Of a DNA stretch of 64,000 bases, positions 18,100-26,943 are shown in pieces; the stretch's first letter is position 1; every line of letters starts with the position of its first letter. The DNA lies in contig CAWDBS010000081.1 of the NCBI GenBank assembly GCA_963800415.1, forward strand, positions 1 through 64,000, read 5' to 3'. Position numbers and translations under genes: made by a program. The notes under the pieces were generated by a model that saw nothing but the letters and a program-made list of their open reading frames with translations, did no database searches and was not told where the DNA came from. The stretch comes from Palsa-504 sp963800415. GTDB taxonomy: Bacteria; Actinomycetota; Actinomycetes; Streptosporangiales; Streptosporangiaceae.

Positions 18100-20187
18100 T
18101 CACCTCCCGGGGACGGCCGCGGCGGCCACATCCCCCTCCGGTGACACGTCGGTGGCCACTAGCGTGGTCGTGATCCGCCCGAGCAGCGCACGCAACTCCG
18201 GGACCTTGTCGGGCTCCCACTCCGTCACCAGCCGGTCAATACCGGCCTCCCGGGCCACACCCAGTCGGCCGGCGGCCTGCTCGCCGACGGGGGTGAGCGC
18301 CACGCTGGCGCCGGGCCGGGCGGCCATCCCCGTCCACGTGGCCATGACGAGGGACAGCGATGTAGCCGGCGGCCACGAGTTCGGTCAGGCGCTTTTCCAG
18401 GTCAAGGGACGGAGACGCCGAGCTGACGGGCCAGCGCCGCCTCGGTGATCGGGGCATTGTCGGCGACGCGGTACAGCAGCCAGGTGCCGCGCGGGGTCAG
18501 CTGTACACCGGCCGCCTCCGCGAGGCGCCGGTAGATATCCGCCCTGCGCTCACGGCCGAACAGCGTCAGCAGCTCGCGCTCCATCTCCTGCGCGGAGTCG
18601 CGCGTGGCGGGCATGGCCGTGGGGGCAGTGCACTGGGCCCGGTCCACTGCCCGCATGGTGTCCCGCAGCGGCACCTCCTTCAGCAGCAGGCTCAGGAGGA
18701 AGGCCACCGCGCCGATCGGCGTCGCGTACAGGAACACGGTGTGCAGCGCCTGCGCGAACCCGGCGATGTAGCCGTCCCGGATCGCCGCGGGCAGGTGCTC
18801 GAGCACGGCGGGACTGGCTCCGGCGGACGCGGCTGATCCCGCTGGGCAGCGGTACGCCGTGCAGCGCGGCGGCGATGTCGCCCGCCAGCACGCCGGAGAA
18901 GATCGCGCCGAAGACCGCGGTGCCGAACGAGCCGCCGATGGAGCGGAAGAACGTCGCGCCGGACGTGGCGGCGCCGAGATCGGCGTAGTCGACCGCGTTC
19001 TGCACCGCGATGACCAGCACCTGCAGCGACGCGCCGATGCCGACGCCGAGGACGAACAGGTACAGCGACACCAGCCAGAAGCTCGTGTCGGTACCCAGCC
19101 GCGACAGCAGGAACAGCCCGACGGTCATCACCGCCGTGCCCATCACGGGGAAGATCTTGTACCGGCCCCACTTGGTGACCAGGAAGCCGGTGCCGATGGA
19201 GGTCAGCAGCAGCCCGACCATCAACGGCAGCAGCCTCAGCCCGGACTGGGTCGGTGAGATCCCCCGCACGACCTGCATGTACTGCGGCAGGTAGGCAAGC
19301 GCGCCGAACATGGCGAAGCCGACGGCGAAGCCGACCACGCTGGCCGAGGTGAACACCCGGTTCGCGAACAGCTGCAGCGGTATGACGGGCTCGGCCGCCC
19401 GCCGCTCCACCGCGACGAAACCGGCCGCGCTGACGACCGCGAGCACCCCCAGCACGATGATCGGGAAGGAGCCCCAGGCGTAAGTATTGCCGCCGAGCGA
19501 GGTCAGCAGCACCAGGCAGACCGCCGACGCGCCGATGAGCGCGGTCCCCGCGTAGTCGATCACATGGCGGGCCTTGCTCAGCCGGCCGGGCAGCACAGCT
19601 GCGGTCACCACCAGGGCCACGGCGCCGAGCGGGAGGTTGATGTAGAAGACCCACCGCCAGGACAGGTTGTCCACGAAGAAGCCGCCGATCAGCGGACCGA
19701 GCACGCTGGCGACCCCGAACGTGGCGCCGAAGATCCCCTGATAGCGCCCGCGCTGGCGAGGCGGGACGACATCCCCGACGATGGTCTGCGCGCCGACCAG
19801 CAGGCCGCCGCCGCCCAGCCCCTGAACGGCGCGGGACGCAATCAGTTCGATCATCGTGTGCGCCAGGCCGGACAGCGCGGAACCGATCAGGAAGATCACG
19901 ATCGAAGCCTGGAAGAACACCTTCCGGCCGTACATGTCGCCGAGCTTGCCCCACAGCGGCGTCGACACCGTGGAGGCGAGCAGGTAGGCGGTGATGACCC
20001 AGGACAGATGCGACAGCCCGTGCAGGTCGCCCGCGATCGTCGGCAGCGCCGTCGCGACGATCGTCTGGTCGAGTGCGGCCAGCAGCATGCCGAGCAGCAG
20101 GGCACCGATGATCACCAGCACCCGCCGCTGGCCGATGGCCTCCGGCTGCCGATCACGAACCATCCCGGCGTCGGTCCCGACAGTCAT
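18100..20187 (-). pseudogene. MFS multidrug exporter with fused C-terminal MarR-like domain (three frameshifts)
   Basis: About 695 residues. The first 480 form a 14-helix DHA2 exporter (LDQTIVATALPTIAGDLHG, GKLGDMYGRK, RAVQGLGGGGLLVGAQTIVG). After the last helix (TVFLYATPIGAVAFLLSLLL) comes a cytosolic winged-helix MarR-like domain: YRRLAEAAGVQLTPRGTWLL, ITEAALARQLG, SLDLEKRLTELVAAGYIA, ALTPVGEQAAGRL. Single-base breaks lie near 18830, 18406-18414 and 18345-18365, and the domain ends at 18100 with VAAAAVPGR. Exporter-MarR fusions are known in actinomycetes and suggest drug-sensing feedback. A TTACGC-TAAT-GCGTAA site lies 118 bp upstream of the start. Confidence 0.83.
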
Positions 20188-20304
20188 AACACGCTTACCT
20201 TCTTCCAGCGCCCAGGCACCTCGTGCCGCGTACTCACCAGGGAATGACGGCAGTCGGCGTCTGACCTCACCCCAGCGGAGTGAGAATGAGACCGGATCCG
20301 CTTC

Positions 20305-20320
20305 TTACGCTAATGCGTAA
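20305..20320. promoter_or_regulatory. MarR-type inverted repeat upstream of the MFS-MarR gene
   Basis: TTACGCTAATGCGTAA has 6-bp perfect arms around TAAT, in a locally AT-rich stretch upstream of the exporter start at 20187. Size and composition fit a MarR-family operator. The likely binder is the fused MarR domain or a separate regulator; this is inference. Confidence 0.55.
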
Positions 20321-20332
20321 TATGCGGGCCCG

Positions 20333-20400
20333 GCAGGCCCAGTGGCTGCCTGGGCCTGCGCACATGTGGTCCCGGCGCGGTCACGTACCGCGCCGGGACC
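20333..20400 (-). terminator. two tandem hairpins after the MFS gene
   Basis: Hairpin one has GCAGGCCCAG arms at 20333-20342 and 20350-20359 with a 7-base loop. Hairpin two has 14-bp perfect arms (GGTCCCGGCGCGGT) at 20368-20381 and 20387-20400 around CACGT. They lie just past the stop of the leftward MFS gene ending at 20413. No U-tract follows, common for actinomycete terminators. Confidence 0.75.
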
Positions 20401-20412
20401 GGTAGCCGGAGC

Positions 20413-21891
20413 TCAGTAAGCGGGCCGGCTGTGCTGTCCCACCGCATGCGCCGCCGCGAGGATGACGCCTGCCAGCGCCAGGCCCGCGAGGGCGAGGAAG
20501 GTGACGGCCTCGGCGTGGGCCGACGCATGCCGGAATACGCCGGCCGCGGCGACGGCGGGCAGGCGGCCGGCCAGGTTCAGGTACAGGGTGCCGAACGTGG
20601 CCACGCCGACGAGCAGGCCGAGCTGGTTCACCGTGACCACGACCCCGGTCGCGTCCGCGGCCAGTTCGACCGGCACGCGCAGCAGCACGCGGGTCATCAG
20701 CGGGCTGAACGCGGCCGCCATCCCGGCACCGCTGAGCGCGCCGATCAGGTACAGGTCCGCTCCCCCGGTGCCGCCGTCGCGCAGCACCCAGGCCAGGCCG
20801 GCCATGGCCACCGCGAACAGGACAAAGCCGCCGACGATCAGGGCGCTGTACGACCGCGGCGGCAGCCGCCGCCAGTTCAGGCTGACCAGGGCAAAGGTGG
20901 CCGCGGCAGGGGCGAAGGTCAGGCCCGCCCGTAGCGGGGAGTAGCCCAGGCCGTCCTGCAGGTGCAGGGCGAGGGTGAAGAAGAACCCGCTGAAGACGGT
21001 CATCACCGTGAACAGGCCGGCGATCGCGACCGGCACGCCGGGCACCCGAAGCACCCGGCCCGGGATCAGCGGCGTACCGCCGGCCCCGGCCACCCGCCGC
21101 TCGGCCGCGGTGAACGCGGCGACCAAGGGAATGCTCGCGGCCATCAGGAGCCAGCCCCAGCGCCGCCAGTGTTCGGGCTGGCCGAGCACGAGCGGGAGCA
21201 CGAACGCGAGCACCGCCGGGGTGAGCAGGGCCAGGCCGGGCAGGTCGAGGGTCCGGCCAGGCCTCCCCCGGCCGCGCGGCAGCGCCCGGGCGCCGACGGC
21301 CAGCAGCGCGACGCCGATGGGCACGTTGACCAGGAACACCGGTCGCCAGCTCGAACCGAACAGGTTCGCGCTGATCAGCAGGCCGCCGACGAGCTGGCCC
21401 ATCACCGCGCCGCCGGCCAGCACCGCGGAGTACCTGCTCATCGCGCGGGCCCGGGCCGGGCCGGCGTGAGTGCGCTGGATCAGGCTGAGCACCTGCGGGA
21501 TCATCAGCGCGGCAGCGGCCCCCTGGGCGAAGCGCAGCGCGATTAGCAGGTCCGCCGTGCCGGCCAGCCCGCAGCCGAGCGAGGCGAGCGTGAACAGGAC
21601 GAGCCCGGCGAGGAACACCCGCCGGTGGCCGACGATGTCGCCGAGCCGCGCCCCGGATACCAGCAGGACCGCGTAGGTAATGGTGTAGCCGGCCACCACG
21701 AGCTGAAGGCTCGCGCCGGAGGCGCGCAGGCTGGCATGGATCGAGGGTGCGGCGACGTTGACGATGGAAGCGTCGAGCACGGCCATGAACTGACCGATGA
21801 GGACGATGGTCAGGACGAGACCGGGACGCACCGGGCGGTCACGGCCGGCGAATACGCCCGCGCGGGCATCACGGGTCAGGATGTTGCTCAT
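20413..21891 (-). CDS. MFS transporter, DHA2/EmrB-like
   Basis: 492 residues and intact. VLIGQFMAVLDASIVNVAAP is the usual TM1 motif of DHA2 drug exporters; SGARLGDIVGHRRVFLAG is motif A; RFAQGAAAALMIPQVLSLIQ and VFLVNVPIGVALLAVGARAL follow. About 14 hydrophobic segments are visible. I chose ATG 21891 (MSNILTRDARAG); a longer reading starts at 21933 but runs through the likely operator. It is divergent from the XRE regulator at 22193, which probably controls it. Confidence 0.88.
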   Translation of the reverse strand: MSNILTRDARAGVFAGRDRPVRPGLVLTIVLIGQFMAVLDASIVNVAAPSIHASLRASGASLQLVVAGYTITYAVLLVSGARLGDIVGHRRVFLAGLVLFTLASLGCGLAGTADLLIALRFAQGAAAALMIPQVLSLIQRTHAGPARARAMSRYSAVLAGGAVMGQLVGGLLISANLFGSSWRPVFLVNVPIGVALLAVGARALPRGRGRPGRTLDLPGLALLTPAVLAFVLPLVLGQPEHWRRWGWLLMAASIPLVAAFTAAERRVAGAGGTPLIPGRVLRVPGVPVAIAGLFTVMTVFSGFFFTLALHLQDGLGYSPLRAGLTFAPAAATFALVSLNWRRLPPRSYSALIVGGFVLFAVAMAGLAWVLRDGGTGGADLYLIGALSGAGMAAAFSPLMTRVLLRVPVELAADATGVVVTVNQLGLLVGVATFGTLYLNLAGRLPAVAAAGVFRHASAHAEAVTFLALAGLALAGVILAAAHAVGQHSRPAY

Positions 21892-22192
21892 GCCACTAAG
21901 CCTGACGCTGTTCTTATCCAGGTACCAAGACACTGGTTATCCTGGTACTAGCACCACCTGGCACGTGGCCGGGCGTGGGAGCAGGATGGGGCATGAGCGC
22001 GCTGAAGGGCCGTGACACCTTCCGCAAGCCAAAAGGGGCGCCGGCGCCGACTGGACTGAGCCGACTGGACTGAGCCGACTGGACTGAGCCGACTGGACTG
22101 AGCCGACTGGACTGAGCCGACTGGACTGAGCCGACTGGACTGAGCCGACTGGACTGAGGAGCGACCGAGGAGCGACGAGGGAAGGAGGCGCC
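21892..22192. promoter_or_regulatory. divergent promoter region with direct repeats and a minisatellite
   Basis: Near the MFS start, TATCCAGGTACCA (21915-21927) and TATCCTGGTACTA (21938-21950) are direct repeats 23 bp apart, containing GGTACC-type dyads; they are good candidates for binding by the XRE regulator. The right half holds the 14-bp array (22046-22157). A GGAAGGAGG ribosome site for the TTG-started XRE gene lies at about 22180-22188. No other gene is seen. Confidence 0.55.
22046..22157. repeat. 14-bp minisatellite, exactly 8 copies
   Basis: GCCGACTGGACTGA repeats eight times without mismatch over 112 bp, ending 35 bp before the XRE start codon. The unit is not a multiple of three and the array is intergenic. 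Each unit contains TGA, so no frame on the plus strand stays open through it. Confidence 0.95.
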
Positions 22193-23098
22193 TTGGAGGC
22201 GCCCCGGAGGCGAGCGGAGAGAAACAGGGAGCTGGCCGCGTTCTTGCGCAGCCGGCGGGAGCGGATCACGCCGGAGGACGTAGGGCTGCCCGGCGGCCAA
22301 CGGCGGCGGACGGCCGGGCTGCGCCGCGAGGAGGTCGCGCAGCTGGCCGGGGTGGGCGTGACCTGGTACACCTGGCTGGAGCAGGGCCGCCCGATCCGGG
22401 CCAGCGTCCAGGTGCTCGACGCGGTGGCCAGGACGCTCCAGCTGGACGCGGTCGAGCGCCGGCACCTGTTCCGGCTGGCCGAGGTACCGGACACGGCGGT
22501 CCCCCACGACGGCGGCCTGCGGCTGCCGCCACAGATTCAGGCCATCCTGGAGCGGCTGAACCCGATGCCGGCCAGCGTGGTGACCGAGCGGTTCGACATC
22601 CTGGCCTGGAACGCCGCCTACGCGGTGCTGATCCCGCGTGCTGCCGAGGATCCGCCCGCCGAGCGGAACACGCTGCTGTACTGCTTCACCAGGTCCGAGT
22701 GCTGCAGCGCGATCGAGAACCGGGCCGACCAGCGGGCCGCGATGGTCGCGCAGCTGCGCGCGGCGTACGGGCACCATGTCGGCGACCCGGCCTGGACCGG
22801 CTTCATCCGGCGGATGGAGGCGGCCAGCCCCGAGTTCGCGGCCATGTGGGCCACCCAGGACGTGGCGCAGCCGGCCTACTACGCCAAGGTATTCCGGCAT
22901 CCGCTCTACCCGCGACTTGAGATGACCTCCACCAGCTTCGCGGTACAGACGCCGCCGGGCACCCGGATGGTCGTCTATACCGCCGACAACGAGGCCACCC
23001 GCGCGGCCATGGAACGGCTCGTCGCGGACCCGGTCCAGCATCATTTCCCCTGCTGGCCCGCCCACCAGGCGCCGGCCCGCGAACTGGTGACGGCGTAA
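22193..23098 (+). CDS. XRE-family regulator with MmyB-like ligand domain
   Basis: 301 residues. The N-terminal HTH includes FLRSRRERITPEDVGLPGGQ, RRTAGLRREEVAQLAGVGV and TWYTWLEQGR, the classic signature of this actinomycete family. The C-terminal half (FDILAWNAAYAVL, RAAYGHHVGDPAWTGFIRRM, HPLYPRLEMTSTSFAVQTPP) is the MmyB-like PAS-type ligand-binding domain. The TTG start at 22193 is supported by GGAAGGAGG four bases upstream. These regulators usually repress a neighbouring gene; the divergent MFS is the obvious target. Confidence 0.9.
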   Translation: MEAPRRRAERNRELAAFLRSRRERITPEDVGLPGGQRRRTAGLRREEVAQLAGVGVTWYTWLEQGRPIRASVQVLDAVARTLQLDAVERRHLFRLAEVPDTAVPHDGGLRLPPQIQAILERLNPMPASVVTERFDILAWNAAYAVLIPRAAEDPPAERNTLLYCFTRSECCSAIENRADQRAAMVAQLRAAYGHHVGDPAWTGFIRRMEAASPEFAAMWATQDVAQPAYYAKVFRHPLYPRLEMTSTSFAVQTPPGTRMVVYTADNEATRAAMERLVADPVQHHFPCWPAHQAPARELVTA

Positions 23099-23434
23099 GG
23101 CCAATCAGGGCTAGCTGGCCCAAGGTCGTGCAGACCGCCGTAAGAAGTTCGAAATAACTGTGAGTCACCGATTTTGCTGTTCGCTGCGCGAACCGGCGAT
23201 GCAGGTTCTACGATGAATCATCCGGTAGGCACAGGTTGTCACTTAACAATGTTCCGGAACAACCGGATGCAACACTGCTAACCTCACTCGTAACACCGCC
23301 ACCTGCCATCCCGTCAGCCACGCGATGCGCGGGTACGGAAGGTGAGCAGGAACCACGGTTCGTTCGGAATGATTGTGGATTTCCTGTGTTTTCTGGGGTA
23401 GCGGGGCTGCGTTGGAGCAGTTCAAAGGGGAACT
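23099..23434. promoter_or_regulatory. intergenic region upstream of the C26 hydrolase with a perfect palindrome
   Basis: This 336-bp gap contains no convincing ORF. TGTTCCGGAACA at 23250-23261 is a perfect 12-bp palindrome inside an AT-richer stretch, preceded by TTGTCA at 23236. Its half-site GGAACA matches the outer arms of the TetR-operator candidate at 10657. The 3' end carries the AAAGGGGAAC ribosome site of the hydrolase gene. Confidence 0.5.
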
Positions 23435-24412
23435 ATGACGCCGGTTATTGGCATAACCACATACGAGGATCAAGCGTCCTGGCGAGGCTGGTCAGCCCGG
23501 GCGGCGATGCTTCCGTACGTCTATGTGGACGCGGTGCGCCGCAGCGGCGGGCGGGCTGTCATGCTGCCGCCGGGCGGCGACGACGAAGAGGCCAGCGCCA
23601 CCGTCGCCAGCCTGGATGGCCTGGTGGTCACGGGCGGCCCGGACATCGACCCGGTCAGGTACGGCGCGTCGCGGCACTCGCGGACACAGGCTCCCGCGAC
23701 GCTGCGGGACGCCTGGGACCTGGCCGTCACCGGCCACGCGCTGCGGCTCGGCGTGCCGCTGCTCGCCATCTGCCGCGGCATGCAGGTATTGAACGTCTGC
23801 CGGGGCGGCACGCTGCACCAGCACCTGCCGGACCTGGTCGGCCACGGACGGCACGACGGGCCGCCGAACGGGTTCGGCCTGCATCAGGTGCGGGTCAGCC
23901 CGGACAGCATGCTGGCCGGCATCTTGCCCGAGGATGGCTTCCTTGAGGTGCCGACGCACCACCATCAGGCGGTCAACCTGCTCGGTGACGGGCTCAAGGC
24001 GGTGGCCTGGGAGGAAGACGGCACGATCGAGGCGGTCGAGGCCGGCCCGTCCAATGTGGAGGGCTGGGGAGGTGGGCGGGGGGTTCCCGGCTTCGTGCTA
24101 GGCGTGCAGTGGCATCCCGAACAGGGCAGCGACCCCCGCCTGTTCACCGCGCTCGTCAGTGCTGCCGATGACAGGACCGCCGGCACCAGGACCGCCGGCA
24201 CCAGGACCGCCGGCACCAGGACCGCCGGCACCAGGACCGCCGGCACCAGGACCGCCGGCACCAGGACCGCCGGCACCAGGACCGCCGGCACCAGGACCGC
24301 CGGCACCAGGACCGCCGGCACCAGGGTCACCGATAACAGGGCCGCCTACGACGGGTCGGCCGCGGCCGACCGGGCTGCCGCCCGCAGCACGGTACTTGCG
24401 CCTATGATCTAG
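23435..24412 (+). CDS. peptidase C26 family gamma-glutamyl hydrolase (PuuD-like)
   Basis: 325 residues. A class-I glutamine-amidotransferase-like hydrolase with DGLVVTGGPDIDPVRYG, the nucleophile Cys in LLAICRGMQVLNVCRGG, HHHQAVN, and the His-Glu pair in GVQWHPEQ. PuuD-type enzymes release glutamate from gamma-glutamyl intermediates of polyamine or ethanolamine breakdown. The body ends near residue 245; a non-homologous tail of ten Arg-Thr-Ala-Gly-Thr repeats follows, from a 15-bp minisatellite. AAAGGGGAAC precedes ATG 23435. It heads the FadR-permease-GlnA-ALDH-SDR cluster. Confidence 0.9.
   Translation: MTPVIGITTYEDQASWRGWSARAAMLPYVYVDAVRRSGGRAVMLPPGGDDEEASATVASLDGLVVTGGPDIDPVRYGASRHSRTQAPATLRDAWDLAVTGHALRLGVPLLAICRGMQVLNVCRGGTLHQHLPDLVGHGRHDGPPNGFGLHQVRVSPDSMLAGILPEDGFLEVPTHHHQAVNLLGDGLKAVAWEEDGTIEAVEAGPSNVEGWGGGRGVPGFVLGVQWHPEQGSDPRLFTALVSAADDRTAGTRTAGTRTAGTRTAGTRTAGTRTAGTRTAGTRTAGTRTAGTRTAGTRVTDNRAAYDGSAAADRAAARSTVLAPMI
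24173..24322. repeat. 15-bp minisatellite, 10 copies, in the C26 hydrolase tail
   Basis: AGGACCGCCGGCACC repeats ten times from 24173, essentially without mismatch; an eleventh unit has diverged. It encodes Arg-Thr-Ala-Gly-Thr repeats beyond the last conserved hydrolase motif. The tail is positively charged and probably disordered. Confidence 0.95.
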
Positions 24413-24424
24413 TCTTGCGTTACG

Positions 24425-24441
24425 TTGCCGCACAGCGGCAA
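24425..24441. promoter_or_regulatory. perfect inverted repeat before the FadR-type regulator
   Basis: TTGCCGC-ACA-GCGGCAA, a 7+3+7 palindrome, begins 13 bp after the hydrolase stop and ends 26 bp before the GTG start of the GntR-family gene. Position and symmetry suggest an autoregulatory operator. The ribosome site AGGAGA follows at about 24455. Confidence 0.65.
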
Positions 24442-24467
24442 TATCTGGTTATCAGGAGATAAGAACC

Positions 24468-25283
24468 GTGCCGGGAGGGTCCCCCGCCATCACCGCGGCG
24501 GTTTTCCGCGCGGTCCGGACAGGGAACGCCTTCGAGGAAACCGTCGAGCGCCTGCTCGAGGGCGTCAAGCTGGGCGTGTACGCGCCAGGTGACCGGCTGC
24601 CGTCGGAACGGGAACTCACCCGCAGGCTCGGCATCAGCCGGATCACCCTGCGAGAGGCCCTGCGCGAACTGGCCGCCGCCGGGTACGTCGAGACCAAGCG
24701 CGGCCGGTTCGGTGGCACCTTCGTGCTACGCCAGCCCGAGCCGATGGTGCACGACGAGGTCACCAGGACCGCACGGGACATGGGCGGCCAGCTCGACGAC
24801 GCGCTGACGTTCCGCCGGGTGGTGGAGACCGGCGCGGCCGAGATGGCGGCCCGGGCCAGCCTGACCATGCAGCACCGCGAAAGCCTGGCCGAATGCCTGG
24901 CCGCCGTGCACGCTTGCGAACCGGGCGGCTACCGGCAGGCGGATACCCGGCTGCACCTGGCCATCGCCGACGCGGCGGGCTCGCCGATGCTGACCGCGAG
25001 CGTGGTCGAGGCCCGGGTGCAGCTGGTCGACCTGCTCAACGCCATCCCCATGCTCAGCCGCAACCTGGAACACGCGAACGTCCAGCACGCCAGCATCGTG
25101 CGGGCCATCCTGGCCGGCGATCCCGATCGGGCCAGGCGCACGATGGAAGAGCACGTGGCGGGGACCGCGGCGCTGCTTCGCGGCTTCCTCGGCGAGTCGT
25201 TAACCCGACCGGATCCAGGGCCGCCAGCGCGGCGACAGTACCGGTCGCCGCCCGGCCGTAATAGACCCGTAGCGAGCCCGTAA
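24468..25283 (+). CDS. GntR-family regulator, FadR/FCD subfamily
   Basis: 271 residues. The winged helix at the N-terminus shows GVYAPGDRLPSERELTRRLG and ISRITLREALRELAAAGYVE. The FCD effector domain follows with DALTFRRVVETGAAEMAARA, RLHLAIADAAGSPML and HASIVRAILAGDPDRARRTM, whose Asp and His residues normally bind a metal and carboxylate ligand. The GTG start is backed by AGGAGA 9 bases upstream. It very likely regulates the surrounding gamma-glutamyl catabolic cluster. Confidence 0.9.
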   Translation: MPGGSPAITAAVFRAVRTGNAFEETVERLLEGVKLGVYAPGDRLPSERELTRRLGISRITLREALRELAAAGYVETKRGRFGGTFVLRQPEPMVHDEVTRTARDMGGQLDDALTFRRVVETGAAEMAARASLTMQHRESLAECLAAVHACEPGGYRQADTRLHLAIADAAGSPMLTASVVEARVQLVDLLNAIPMLSRNLEHANVQHASIVRAILAGDPDRARRTMEEHVAGTAALLRGFLGESLTRPDPGPPARRQYRSPPGRNRPVASP

Positions 25284-25413
25284 CCGGCGGGTCCAGGCTC
25301 TCCGCGCCGGGTACCTGACCCCTCTTGACACGCTCCCCGGCACAGTGGGTGAATACCTTCATTCAATGGATCAGTTCCATCCATATGTGCTGGCATCGCC
25401 ATAGGGAGATCTC

Positions 25414-26943
25414 ATGGCCGACGATATAGCCGCCGTGCCGGCGGCAGGCACGGACGAGCAACGCCTGCACGAGCTTGGCTACGCCCAGGAGCTTCGCCGG
25501 CGGATGTCGGGGTTCTCGAACTTCGCCGTGTCGTTCACGATCATCTCGATCCTGTCCGGCTGCCTGACCCTGTACGGGTACGGCATGAACACCGGCGGCC
25601 CCGCCATCATCGTCTGGGGCTGGCCGATCGTCGGCATCATGACGCTGTTCGTCGGGCTGGCCATGGCCGAGGTCTGCTCCAGCTTCCCCACGGCCGGCGG
25701 CCTGTACTACTGGGCGGCCAAGCTAGCCCCCAAGAACGGGCCGGCCTGGTCCTGGTTCACCGGCTGGTTCAACTTCCTCGGCCAGGTCGCGGTCACCGCG
25801 GGCATCGACTTCGGCTGCGCGTTCTTCATCAACGCGCTGCTGAACCTGGTGTGGGGGGTCAGCACGGCGCACTGGGTCACGATCCTGATCTTCGCGGGCG
25901 TGCTGCTGCTGCACGGCGTGATGAACCAGTTCGGCATCCGGCTGGTCGCGCTGCTGAACGACGTGAGCGTGTGGTGGCACATCCTCGGCGTACTGATCAT
26001 CGTGGCCGTGCTCGCCTTCGTGCCCTCCAAGCACGCGTCGACCAGCTACGTGTTCACCCACATCGTCAACAACACCGGCTGGCACAGCACGTTCTACGTG
26101 CTGCTGCTCGGCCTGCTGCTGGCCCAGTACACGTTCACCGGGTACGACGCGTCGGCACACATGACCGAGGAGACCCACAGCGCCGCGCGAAGCGGTCCGC
26201 GCGGCATCGTGATGTCGATCGTGGTGTCGCTTATCGCCGGCTGGGTGCTGCTGATCGGGGTCACGTTCGCGATCCAGGAGACGCATTACGCGGTCTACAC
26301 CAGCGCGCTGGTGCCGCCGGCCCAGATCTGGGTCACCGCGATCGGGGACACCGGCGCCAAGCTGCTGCTGCTGGTGGTCATCGGCGCCCAGCTGTTCTGC
26401 GGGATGTCCTCGGTCACCGCGAACTCGCGGATGATCTACGCGTTCTCCCGGGACGGCGCGCTGCCCGGCTCGAACCTGTGGCACCAGGTGAACAAGCGGA
26501 CCAGGACACCGACCAACGCGATCTGGCTGGCGGCGGCCGGGGCGCTGGTCCTGGGCCTGCCGTACCTGTGGAACGGCGCGGCCTACGCCGCCGTCACCTC
26601 GATCGCGGTCATCGGCCTGTACATCGCCTACGTCATACCCACCTTCCTGCGGCTGCGGCAGGGGGAGAGCTTCCGCCGCGGGCCCTGGCACCTGGGCCGG
26701 TGGAGCTACCTGGTCGGCACGATCGCCGTCGTCTGGGTGGTCTTCATCACGATCTTGTTCATGCTGCCCACCGCGAGCCCGATCAGCGTGGGCAACTTCA
26801 ATTACACCGTCGTGGCGGTGATCGTGGTGCTCGGCTTCGCCGGCATCTACTGGCTGGTCTCGGCGAAGAACTGGTTCAAGGGGCCCAAGGTCCAGGGCAC
26901 GGCCGAGGAACTGGCCGCGATCGAGCGGGAGCTTTCCGTCTGA
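25414..26943 (+). CDS. APC-family amino acid/amine permease
   Basis: 509 residues, about 12 membrane segments. The N-terminus (LHELGYAQELRRRMSGFSNF, then AVSFTIISILSG) and FTGYDASAHMTEETHSAAR are characteristic of the polyamine/ethanolamine/GABA-type branch of the APC superfamily. ATG 25414 follows AGGGAGA. The upstream 130 bp contain TTGACA at 25326 and an ATGGA-TCAGT-TCCAT dyad near 25370. The stop overlaps the start of the GlnA-like gene (TGATG), so both are co-translated. It probably imports the amine that the ligase glutamylates. Confidence 0.9.
   Translation: MADDIAAVPAAGTDEQRLHELGYAQELRRRMSGFSNFAVSFTIISILSGCLTLYGYGMNTGGPAIIVWGWPIVGIMTLFVGLAMAEVCSSFPTAGGLYYWAAKLAPKNGPAWSWFTGWFNFLGQVAVTAGIDFGCAFFINALLNLVWGVSTAHWVTILIFAGVLLLHGVMNQFGIRLVALLNDVSVWWHILGVLIIVAVLAFVPSKHASTSYVFTHIVNNTGWHSTFYVLLLGLLLAQYTFTGYDASAHMTEETHSAARSGPRGIVMSIVVSLIAGWVLLIGVTFAIQETHYAVYTSALVPPAQIWVTAIGDTGAKLLLLVVIGAQLFCGMSSVTANSRMIYAFSRDGALPGSNLWHQVNKRTRTPTNAIWLAAAGALVLGLPYLWNGAAYAAVTSIAVIGLYIAYVIPTFLRLRQGESFRRGPWHLGRWSYLVGTIAVVWVVFITILFMLPTASPISVGNFNYTVVAVIVVLGFAGIYWLVSAKNWFKGPKVQGTAEELAAIERELSV

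Noticed and set aside
22046..22157. CRISPR-like array
   Set aside because: Units are directly abutting with no spacers; likewise the arrays at 24173-24322 and 16969-17076.
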